Source of the DNA: Elusimicrobiota bacterium
GTDB lineage: Bacteria > Elusimicrobiota > Elusimicrobia > UBA1565 > UBA9628
Assembly (NCBI GenBank): GCA_028871595.1
Contig: JAGWMT010000167.1
Location: 1 to 6,960, forward strand
Direction: 5' to 3'
DNA length: 6,960 bases
Shown: in pieces, positions 1-6,960 of the stretch
Layout: each line of letters begins with the position of its first letter
How positions within the stretch are numbered: position 1 is the first letter of the stretch
Notes under the pieces: model-generated
The model's database searches: none
Told to the model about the DNA's origin: nothing
Seen by the model: only the letters and a program-made list of their open reading frames with translations
Made by a program: the position numbers and the translations under genes

Positions 1-6
1 CATGGC

Positions 7-2321
7 GTGAGCCACCGGTACGTCTGCGTCCACGGTCATTTCTACCAGCCGCCGCGCGAGAATCCCTGGCTGGGAGAAGTGGAACGCGAGGACTCGGCGC
101 TTCCCCATCACGACTGGAACGCCCGCATCGCCGAGGAGTGCTACGGCCCCGTCGTCCTGGGGGTGCGCGGCGGGCGCGACGGGCGCGCGATCGCCTACGA
201 GAACCTCCTGACCAAGATCTCGTTCAACTTCGGGCCCACCTTGCTGTCGTGGCTGGAACGGCGCCGCCCCTCCCTGTACCGGCGCGTGATCGAGGCCGAC
301 CGCCTCAGCGCCGGCGACGACGGGCTGGGCAACGCCGTCGCCCAGCCGTACTTCCACGTGATCCTGCCCCTGGCCTCCCGCCGCGACAAGGAGACCTTGG
401 TGCGCTGGGGCATCGCCGACTTCAAGGCGCGCTTCGGCCGCGCACCGCGCGGGATGTGGCTGCCGGAGACCGCGGTGGACGACGAGACTTTGGACGTGCT
501 CGCCTCGGAAGGCATCGAGTTCACGATCCTGGCCCCGTCCCAGGCCTCCGCCATCCGCCCCGTCGGCGGCGATTGGACCGGCGTCAGCGAGAAGACGCTG
601 GACCCGAAGACGCCCTACCGGTGGGTCTCCCCGTGGACCGTGGCGCGGTCCCTGGCGGTCTTCTTTTACCACCCGATCCTCTCGCGCGGGGTGGTCACCG
701 GAGAGGCGACCTCCTCCGCGGAGGCGTTCGCCCACAGCGTGCGCGCCCGCCTGACCGAGGACGGGGCCGCGCAAATGGTCCACGTCGCCTCCGACGGAGA
801 ATTCTACGGCCACCACCACGCCGGGGCCGAACGCGTGCTGGCCCTGGCTCTGGACGTGCTGGCGTCCGAAGGCGTGACCGCGATCAACCACTCGCGCTTC
901 CTGGCGCTGTTCCCCCCGCCCCGCGAGGTGCGCCTGCGCCCGCGCACCGCGTGGAGCTGCGAGCACGGCCTGGGACGCTGGGAAAGCGACTGCGGCTGCC
1001 GCTCCGCGCACCTGCCTCATTGGAAGCAGGACTGGCGCGGCCCCCTGCGCGACGCGCTCGACCGGCTGGCCAAGCGCCTGGACGCCTTCTACGAGGACGA
1101 GGCCGCGCTCTTCTTCGACGACCCCTGGGCCGCGCGCGACGCCTCCGCGGTCCTGCTGACCGACCGCCGCGACGACGCCGCCGACCGCTTCCTGGACGAG
1201 CGCGCCAAGCGCCCGCTCGAGCCCGGCGAACGATCCCGCGCGCTGCGTTTATTGGAGATGCAGCGCGAGCGCCTGGCCATGTTCACCAGCTGCGGCTGGT
1301 TCTTCGACGACGTCTCCGGGGTGGAAGCCGTGCAGATCCTGCAGCGCGCCGCGCGCGCGGTGGACCTGGCGCGCGGCCTGGGCGCCGAGCCGGAGGGCGC
1401 TTTCCTGGAACGCCTGGCCCAGGCGAAGTCCAATCTCCCCGCGTTCGGCGACGCCGCCGGCGTCTACCGAAAACTCGTCGCGCCCACGCGCGCGGACCTG
1501 GCGCGCGCCGCGGCGCACGCGGCGGTTCTCGACCATCTGGGCCGGACCGGCCTCGCGCGTCCCGACGGCCCCGTCGTCGCGCTGGGCCCGGCCTTGAACG
1601 CGACCAAAACCAGCCTGGCCGGCCGCGAGCGGACGCTCTCGATCCGACCGGCCGCGGCCTCCCGCGCGGGGACGCGCGAGGCGGCCGAGTGCCACGCCAT
1701 CGTCCACCGCGCCGACCGCCTGGACTTCGCCTGCTGGCTGGCGCCGCGTTCGGCGGCATTCAGCGGCGAGGAGATCGGCGGCCGTTTCCTGGCCCTCGAC
1801 GACGACGCCTTCCGCGCGGAGATGGACGCCCGCTTCGGCGCCTCGGCCTTCGGGCTGGACGCGGTCTTCTCGGACGAGCGCGCCGAGCTGGTGAAGGCCC
1901 TGGCCCCGGAGGGCGCCCTCGGCCCCGAGCGCGCGATCTTCCTCCGGCGCTGGAACGAGGCCGTCACCGCGTCGCGCGGCGCCGGGCGCCAGGACGACGC
2001 CCTGCTCGAGCTGCTGCTGTCCGCCCGCGAGCGCGGCTTCCTGCCCGAGGACCTGCCCTGGGCGCGCGGCCTGGAGGAGGACCTGCACGTCCGCCTGGAG
2101 GAGGTCCTGACGGCGGGCGGCGCGGCGACGATCTCCCGCGCGCTGCGCTGGCTGGACGCGCTCTGGAGCGCGGGCCTGCTGAACGGCGCCTGGCGCCTGC
2201 GCGACTTCCAGCGCCGCTGGAACCAAAAACTGGCCCACTCGGGCCCGTCGGCGGAGAAGGACGCCTGCCGCGCCCTCGGCGAGCGGCTGGGCTTGGCCGA
2301 GAATCTCCTGGAGGACGCCAA

Positions 2322-2328
<7 letters not shown>
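7..2328 (+). CDS. GH57-family glycoside hydrolase with DUF3536 region
   Basis: Predicted cytosolic alpha-glucan-active enzyme of the GH57 (COG1449) group, 773 residues, with no signal peptide. The N-terminal half is the GH57 catalytic barrel. The region 1 motif HGHFYQPP is at residues 9-16. A GMWLPE block at 149-154 carries the expected nucleophile E154. [10 protein letters not shown] at 262-271 carries the expected acid/base D263. A DUF3536-like middle section follows: [16 protein letters not shown] at 316-331 and the block [10 protein letters not shown] with following helix at about 426-455. The last 300 residues are helical, Arg/Ala/Leu-rich and less recognisable. Family members act on alpha-1,4 or alpha-1,6 glucans such as glycogen, but the exact reaction (amylase, branching enzyme, transferase) cannot be read from sequence. 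The GTG at 7 is chosen because [16 protein letters not shown] matches the family N-terminus. TGA at 8-10 in another frame could be the stop of an unseen upstream gene. The 3' end overlaps phoH. Oddity: GLGNA at 107-110 lacks the His I recall from this block in relatives. Confidence 0.9.
2310..2314 (+). promoter_or_regulatory. Ribosome binding site of the PhoH gene
   Basis: GGAGG lies inside the last codons of the GH57 gene, seven bases before the ATG at 2322. It fixes the PhoH start at 2322 (or the adjacent GTG at 2325) rather than any of the many upstream in-frame codons of the stop-free frame. It is the clearest Shine-Dalgarno sequence at any gene start in the window. Confidence 0.75.
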
Positions 2329-3259
<931 letters not shown>

Positions 3260-3278
<19 letters not shown>

Positions 3279-3718
3279 TCGTCCGCGTCGAAGGACTGAC
3301 GTCCCTGCCGCGCGCCGCGCGCCGGCCGGCGCTCATCGCCGCGGCGGTGCGCCGCGCCTTCGCGCTGGAGAAGTCCCGCAAGCGCGGCGAGATCGCGGTG
3401 GTCTTCGTCACGCGCGCTCGGATGCTGGCGCTCAACCGCCGGTACCTGGGGCACGTGGACGACACCGACGTGATCACCTTCGAGCACGAGCTCCCGCCCG
3501 GAGTGCCCGCGGCCGAGGCCCCGCTGGGCGACATCTTCATCTCCGCGTGGATGGCGGCCAAGTCCGCCCGCGAGCTGGGTCATTCCCCGCTGCGCGAAGT
3601 CCTCACCTTGGCCGCGCACGGGGCCCTGCACCTGCTGGGCCACGACGACCACGCGCCGCGGGCGAAGGCCCGGATGTTCCGCCTTCAGGACCAGGTCGCG
3701 GCCGGATTGCTTTCATGA
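3260..3718 (+). CDS. ybeY: YbeY endoribonuclease (rRNA maturation/quality control)
   Basis: Cytosolic single-strand-specific metallo-endoribonuclease of the UPF0054 family, 152 residues (usual size 140-170). In characterised bacteria it takes part in 16S rRNA 3'-end maturation and ribosome quality control. Visible family features are [17 protein letters not shown] (58-74), the LGDIFIS strand (89-95), and the zinc motif starting [12 protein letters not shown] at 120-131. H120 and H124 are the first two zinc ligands. The third, normally His ten residues after the first, is D130 here, with H131 immediately after, so the ligand is either Asp or a shifted His. The tail [11 protein letters not shown] (136-146) matches the family's closing helix. 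ATG 3260 is the only sensible start. It has no clear Shine-Dalgarno and lies 19 bases inside phoH, which suggests translational coupling. The stop overlaps the next start as ATGA. Confidence 0.95.
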
Positions 3719-5085
3719 TCGCCCTGCTGCTCGCGCTGCTGCTGCCCGCCGGGCGCGCCGCCGCCGAGCCCACGGTGACCGTGAAGGCCCGCGCGGTCCA
3801 GCGCGGGGAGATCCTGCTCTTCGTCGTGGAGGGCGAGAACCGCCGCAAGCCCCCGTCCGGGGAGTTCCGCGGACGCGCGCTGGACTTCTTCCCCGCCGCC
3901 TCGTCGGGCACCTGGCTGGCGTTCGCCGGGCTGGACCTGGACGCGTCCACGGGCCCCGCGGTCCTGAAGGCCGTCCTGCGCGACGGCCGCGGGCGCGCGG
4001 TGCGCCGGACCGAGACCTTGAACGTCGAGCCGGGGCATTTCCCCATCGAGGAGCTCAAGGTCGCGCAGAAATTCGTGACGCCCGCCAAGTCGGACTCGGA
4101 ACGCGCCGAGGGCGAGGCCGTGAAGCTCCACCGCCTCTTCACTCACGGCGAGACCAAACGCCTGTTCGACGGCAGCTTCGTTCCGCCCATCCCGGGCGCG
4201 GCCACCGCCCGCTTCGGCGAGCGGCGCGTCTTCAACGGCCAGCCCCGGGCGCCGCACTCCGGTATGGATCTCAAGGCGAGGATGGGCGTGCCCGTGCGCG
4301 CCCCCGCCGCGGGCCGCGTGGTCCTGGCCGGACCGCTGTATTTCTCCGGGAACACCATCGTGATCGACCACGGCCTGGGCCTGACGACTTTGTACGCGCA
4401 TCTCTCCAGGATGTCGGTGAAGCCCGGCGCCATGGTCAAGAAGGGCCAACTGCTGGGAAAGGTCGGCGCCACGGGACGGGTGACGGGGCCGCACCTGCAC
4501 TGGGCCCTGAAGCTGGGCGCGGCCCGGATCGACCCCTACTCGCTGGCGGCCTTGGACCTGGATTCCTACTTGAAGCCGCGCGCGGCCGATCCGCTGAAAA
4601 TGTCGCCCGCGTGCGGCCGGACCGACCTGCCTCCGGCCCCGAAATGGGGCAAGGCGCGCAAGGGGCTTCGCGTCCGCGCCCGTCCGCTCAAGCCGGAGTA
4701 CGCCCCCAGCGAGACCGTCTCCTTTCTGATCGAGATCCAGAACGTCGGGCGCAAAAGCGCCTTCCTGGACTTCGTGCGCGACCCGAAAGCCCGCGCCGCG
4801 GTCCTGGGCTTCAACCGCGCGCCGGAGCCGTACTCGGCATTGGCCTCCAGCGCGACGTTCAAGTTCGCGACGCAGCAGGTCAAGATCCCGCCGCACCGCG
4901 CGCTGTGCTTCGAGCAGGACCGCGACGCGGGCGGAACGGTGCTGGCGCGCGAGACCACCGGCTACTCCCTGACCTACGGCACCGAGTTCCTGTACCCGTC
5001 CACCGCGACGGCGCGCGCCGGCATCTGGCGCGGCCGCTTGGAATCGCGCCCCGCCGCCGTCGTCGTCTCCACCGACACCCGATAA
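3715..5085 (+). CDS. Secreted M23/LytM-type zinc metallopeptidase with Ig-like flanks
   Basis: Probable periplasmic or envelope peptidoglycan endopeptidase, 456 residues. Residues 1-17 look like a signal peptide (hydrophobic [13 protein letters not shown], then AAA before EP), although the n-region has no Lys or Arg. Residues 18-106 are beta-rich and Ig-like, as often found before M23 domains. The catalytic domain spans about 165-285. It holds [14 protein letters not shown] with metal ligands H181 and D185, YAHL with H229, and TGPHLHW with H260 and H262, so the zinc and catalytic set is complete. After the catalytic domain, residues about 317-456 form a second beta-rich module ([27 protein letters not shown]). 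It looks like an Ig-like or BsuPI-like fold; that label is weak. ATG 3715 overlaps the ybeY stop as ATGA. It is the last gene of the operon, and a hairpin begins in its final codons. The substrate bond is not determined by sequence, and being catalytically complete argues against an EnvC/NlpD-type activator role. Confidence 0.9.
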   Translation: MIALLLALLLPAGRAAAEPTVTVKARAVQRGEILLFVVEGENRRKPPSGEFRGRALDFFPAASSGTWLAFAGLDLDASTGPAVLKAVLRDGRGRAVRRTETLNVEPGHFPIEELKVAQKFVTPAKSDSERAEGEAVKLHRLFTHGETKRLFDGSFVPPIPGAATARFGERRVFNGQPRAPHSGMDLKARMGVPVRAPAAGRVVLAGPLYFSGNTIVIDHGLGLTTLYAHLSRMSVKPGAMVKKGQLLGKVGATGRVTGPHLHWALKLGAARIDPYSLAALDLDSYLKPRAADPLKMSPACGRTDLPPAPKWGKARKGLRVRARPLKPEYAPSETVSFLIEIQNVGRKSAFLDFVRDPKARAAVLGFNRAPEPYSALASSATFKFATQQVKIPPHRALCFEQDRDAGGTVLARETTGYSLTYGTEFLYPSTATARAGIWRGRLESRPAAVVVSTDTR

Positions 5086-5113
5086 ATGTCGGTAAAGACG
5101 GCGCTTCTCTCTT
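5061..5113 (+). terminator. Hairpin terminator overlapping the end of the M23 gene
   Basis: A perfect 7-bp inner stem pairs ACCGACA (5071-5077) with TGTCGGT (5087-5093) around a 9-base loop that contains the TAA stop codon. After a two-by-two internal loop (CC against AA), an outer stem pairs 5061-5068 with 5096-5103, eight pairs including one G-T wobble. The stem is followed by CTTCTCTCTT, a pyrimidine-rich run rather than a clean T-tract. This resembles an intrinsic terminator closing the GH57-phoH-ybeY-M23 operon. The imperfect T-tract leaves room for a plain RNA stem-loop that protects the 3' end. Confidence 0.55.
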
Positions 5114-5140
5114 GACAACCGGGGCGTCCCGGGCGAAACT
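5112..5140 (+). promoter_or_regulatory. Sigma-70-type promoter of the secreted-protein gene
   Basis: A consensus TTGACA -35 box lies at 5112-5117. A 17-base spacer places the -10 position at 5135-5140, which reads GAAACT. That matches the consensus at only three of six positions, so the -10 is weak. The -35 directly abuts the terminator hairpin's pyrimidine run. Transcription would be expected to begin about seven bases after the -10, which falls on the ATG at 5147. The placement depends mainly on the strong -35. Confidence 0.55.
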
Positions 5141-5146
5141 ATGCCC

Positions 5147-6166
5147 ATGATTCCAAAAATGACGACGCGGGCGGCCTTCGCCCTTTCCCTGATCTTCGCC
5201 GCGGGCGCGGCCGCCGCCGACGATCCGGATTGGGGCGACAATCCCGCCGGCTACCTGGGCGACCAAGCCAATTTCGTCAACGGGGTCATGTTCGTGGGCT
5301 GGAGCCCGCAGGACCATCCGAACGGCGGCCAGGGCACTCCCAAATACGATCTCTACAACTACCTGGTCCTCAACCACGTGGATCCCAATGATAGGAATTG
5401 GGCCCCGGCCGCGGCCGAAGAGCTCAACAAGACCCATCCCTGCAAATACTGGGCCGAGGACGGCGAATCCATCGATTATGAGGACGAGTACGCGCACAGC
5501 GACGTCCCCGGTCACGGCGCCCCGGGCGGGGCCATTCCCGGCGCCGTCGGCCAGTTCACCTGGGGCGGACGCGACGGCTACGTGAAGCCCGGCAATCCCT
5601 GCGGCGGTCCTTCCGGCCAGGTCAATCCCCCCGCCGGCGGCGGCGCGGGCAAGGACCCGTCGCTGCCCGCGCTCCCGACCTTGCCCCCGTCCGGCGACGT
5701 GACCAAGATGGACCTCATCAATCTGGCCGACGTGAAATTCGTGAACAGCCCCGACGTGCGCTCCTGGCCCATCACCTCGAACATCAGCGACGTCTCCTTC
5801 CCGAAGGGCCAGATCCACGTGGACCACACCAAATTGGGCAAGTGGCCGCCGGTGGTGATCGCGTCCGACGGGACCACTCAGGAAGCCACCATCTGGATCT
5901 TCTTCAAGATCCACGGCCAATGGTACGGGGCGGGCGGCGAACGCCTGCGCCCCAAGCAGACGACGAAAGAGCTCAGCGCGCCGTCGGCCATAGGCCCGGG
6001 CTGGTTCTACAGCAACAGCTGGGCGCCGATGGCGGGCTACGTCCCCCAGCCCGGGGAGACGGTGGGCTGGATGATCACGGCGGGGTCGGAGCGCGCGGAC
6101 AACCGGGAGAAGGTCAAGGAACGCACGGCGGTCATCATCCAGCCGTTCCCGGCGGACCCCCGCTGA
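5147..6166 (+). CDS. Exported protein of unknown function with Trp-rich C-terminal domain
   Basis: I do not recognise a named family. From ATG 5147 the product is 339 residues. ATG codons at 5141 and 5159 are alternatives. I prefer 5147 because the predicted transcription start falls there and no Shine-Dalgarno is present. Positions below count from the 5141 start. A signal peptide ends near residue 26 ([16 protein letters not shown], then DDPDWGDNP). Residues 30-155 are acidic and aromatic with two cysteines (C101, C154), possibly a disulfide after export. A Gly/Pro-rich linker spans about 156-186. Residues 189-337 look like a compact beta domain: [10 protein letters not shown] (203-212), [18 protein letters not shown] (252-269), [13 protein letters not shown] (288-300), [13 protein letters not shown] (303-315), and [14 protein letters not shown] (324-337). 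No catalytic motif is evident; carbohydrate or surface binding is only a guess. It sits alone between a terminator and leuS, with its own promoter. Confidence 0.85.
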   Translation: MIPKMTTRAAFALSLIFAAGAAAADDPDWGDNPAGYLGDQANFVNGVMFVGWSPQDHPNGGQGTPKYDLYNYLVLNHVDPNDRNWAPAAAEELNKTHPCKYWAEDGESIDYEDEYAHSDVPGHGAPGGAIPGAVGQFTWGGRDGYVKPGNPCGGPSGQVNPPAGGGAGKDPSLPALPTLPPSGDVTKMDLINLADVKFVNSPDVRSWPITSNISDVSFPKGQIHVDHTKLGKWPPVVIASDGTTQEATIWIFFKIHGQWYGAGGERLRPKQTTKELSAPSAIGPGWFYSNSWAPMAGYVPQPGETVGWMITAGSERADNREKVKERTAVIIQPFPADPR

Positions 6167-6191
6167 CGGCGGGACCGGCGCCGCGAAAAGC

Positions 6192-6197
6192 TATAAT
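6192..6197 (+). promoter_or_regulatory. -10 box (TATAAT) of leuS
   Basis: A perfect TATAAT sits in an otherwise GC-rich 37-base gap between the secreted-protein stop and leuS. No good -35 lies at 16-18 bases upstream. The nearest partial match, CTGACG at 6163-6168, is too far away (23 bases). The last T is seven bases before the GTG start at 6204, so the expected transcription start coincides with the start codon and the mRNA would be leaderless. Confidence 0.55.
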
Positions 6198-6203
6198 CGC
6201 GTC

Positions 6204-6960
6204 GTGAGGACCGAACACATCCCTTTCGCCGAGATCGAGAAGAAATGGCAGGACCGCTGGGAGGCGGAGGGAGCCTTCCACGCGCCGCGCGTGCCCCGGC
6301 CGGGCCGCAAGTTCTACTGCCTGGACATGTTCCCCTACCCGTCCGCCGCCGGCCTGCACGTGGGCCATCCCGAGGGCTACACCGCCACCGACATCCTCTG
6401 CCGCTTCAAGCGAATGAACGACTATGACGTGCTCCACCCGATGGGCTGGGACGCGTTCGGCCTGCCCGCCGAAAACTTCGCCATCGCCACCGGCACGCAC
6501 CCGGCGAAGGTCACCAAGGACAACGTCGACAACTTCCGCCGTCAGATCAAGTCGCTGGGTTTCTCCTACGACTGGACGCGCGAGGTGGACACCACCGATC
6601 CCGCCTACTACAAGTGGACGCAGTGGATCTTCCTTCAATTATTCAAGAAGGGCCTGGCGTACGAGTCCACGGCGCCGATCAACTGGTGTCCCAAGGACCA
6701 GACGGGACTGGCCAACGAGGAAGTGTTCAACGGCGCCTGCGAGCGCTGCGGGACCAAGGTGGAACGTCGCAACATCCGCCAGTGGGTCCTGAAGATTACG
6801 GCGTATGCCGACCGCTTGGAGAGCGACCTCAAGGGGTTGGACTGGCCGGACTCCACCCTCGCCATGCAGCGCCATTGGATCGGGCGGTCCGAAGGGGCCG
6901 AGGTGACGTTCAAGTCCGAGGGCGGGGACGAAATAAAGGTTTTCACCACCCGTCCGGACA
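6204..6960 (+). CDS. leuS: Leucyl-tRNA synthetase, N-terminal part (runs off window)
   Basis: Class I aminoacyl-tRNA synthetase that charges tRNA-Leu with leucine in the cytosol. The window holds residues 1-252, out of a usual length of over 800. Visible elements are the IEKKWQ.RW N-terminal helix (11-19), the [16 protein letters not shown] block with HVGH signature (44-59), [17 protein letters not shown] (78-94), and a zinc-binding insertion with [15 protein letters not shown] and [11 protein letters not shown] (160-189). The C162, C179 and C182 arrangement is like that of the E. coli enzyme. [13 protein letters not shown] and [11 protein letters not shown] (224-233) follow, and the window stops within the TTRPDT motif that begins the CP1 editing domain. 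GTG 6204 is chosen because it gives the proper N-terminus. The next in-frame ATG (6327) would cut into the catalytic domain just before HVGH. No Shine-Dalgarno is visible. It appears to be transcribed from its own TATAAT promoter. Confidence 0.95.
   Translation, partial: MRTEHIPFAEIEKKWQDRWEAEGAFHAPRVPRPGRKFYCLDMFPYPSAAGLHVGHPEGYTATDILCRFKRMNDYDVLHPMGWDAFGLPAENFAIATGTHPAKVTKDNVDNFRRQIKSLGFSYDWTREVDTTDPAYYKWTQWIFLQLFKKGLAYESTAPINWCPKDQTGLANEEVFNGACERCGTKVERRNIRQWVLKITAYADRLESDLKGLDWPDSTLAMQRHWIGRSEGAEVTFKSEGGDEIKVFTTRPD

Noticed and set aside
1..10. ATGGCGTGA at the very start as the tail of an upstream gene overlapping the GH57 start
   Set aside because: TGA at 8-10 would fit a GTGA overlap like the junctions downstream, but only three codons are visible, so no gene can be claimed.
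138..2321. A long stop-free frame running in phase into the PhoH gene, which could be read as a 1046-residue protein
   Set aside because: The upstream 728 codons encode an Arg/Pro/Gly/Ala-rich low-complexity sequence with no motif. They lie out of frame over the clearly conserved GH57 gene. A GGAGG and the family N-terminus place the PhoH start at 2322. High GC explains the open frame.
6159..6173. Inverted repeat CCCGC/GCGGG around the secreted-protein stop codon as a terminator
   Set aside because: The stem is only five pairs with a five-base loop and is followed by ACCGGCGCCGCG rather than a T-rich run. In this base composition such repeats are expected by chance.
6245..6427. ATG-initiated short open frame at 6245 as a separate gene before leuS
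   Set aside because: It lies in a different frame inside the clearly conserved LeuRS coding region, and its product is low-complexity Pro/Arg/Gly.

Overview
The window is a compact, gene-dense piece of a very GC-rich bacterial chromosome. All supported genes are on the plus strand and the third codon position is strongly G/C-biased. There is no sign of mobile DNA, tRNA or rRNA genes, or CRISPR repeats. The closest resemblance I can suggest is a high-GC Gram-negative lineage such as Elusimicrobiota, a deltaproteobacterial group or a related candidate phylum. This rests on the DUF3536-type GH57 enzyme, the phoH-ybeY pair and the style of the LeuRS N-terminus. It is an impression, not a placement.

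Region 1 (1-5085) is a tightly packed, probably co-transcribed set of four genes. They are a GH57-type glycoside hydrolase with a DUF3536 region (7-2328), a PhoH-family ATPase (2322-3278), the YbeY endoribonuclease (3260-3718) and a secreted M23/LytM-type zinc peptidase (3715-5085). Each gene overlaps the next by 4 to 19 bases, so translation is probably coupled. PhoH plus YbeY is the widespread RNA-metabolism pair. The flanking alpha-glucan enzyme and cell-wall peptidase are less expected partners. The unit ends at a hairpin that begins inside the last codons of the M23 gene (5061-5103) and is followed by a pyrimidine-rich run.

Region 2 (5086-6166) starts with a TTGACA -35 box directly after that hairpin. 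It drives a single gene for an exported protein of about 339 residues, of a family I cannot name. The protein has a signal peptide, a Pro/Gly-rich linker and a C-terminal conserved-looking Trp-rich domain.

Region 3 (6167-6960) has a consensus TATAAT seven bases before the GTG start of leuS, leucyl-tRNA synthetase. Only its first 252 residues are in the window, ending within the TTRPDT segment of the editing domain.

The most interesting non-coding signal is that both promoters appear to place the transcription start on or next to the start codon, and neither gene has a visible Shine-Dalgarno sequence. This suggests leaderless mRNAs for the secreted protein and leuS. The phoH gene, inside the operon, has a clear GGAGG. 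I did not find a convincing novel defence, mobile or regulatory system. The main unknown is the secreted protein family.
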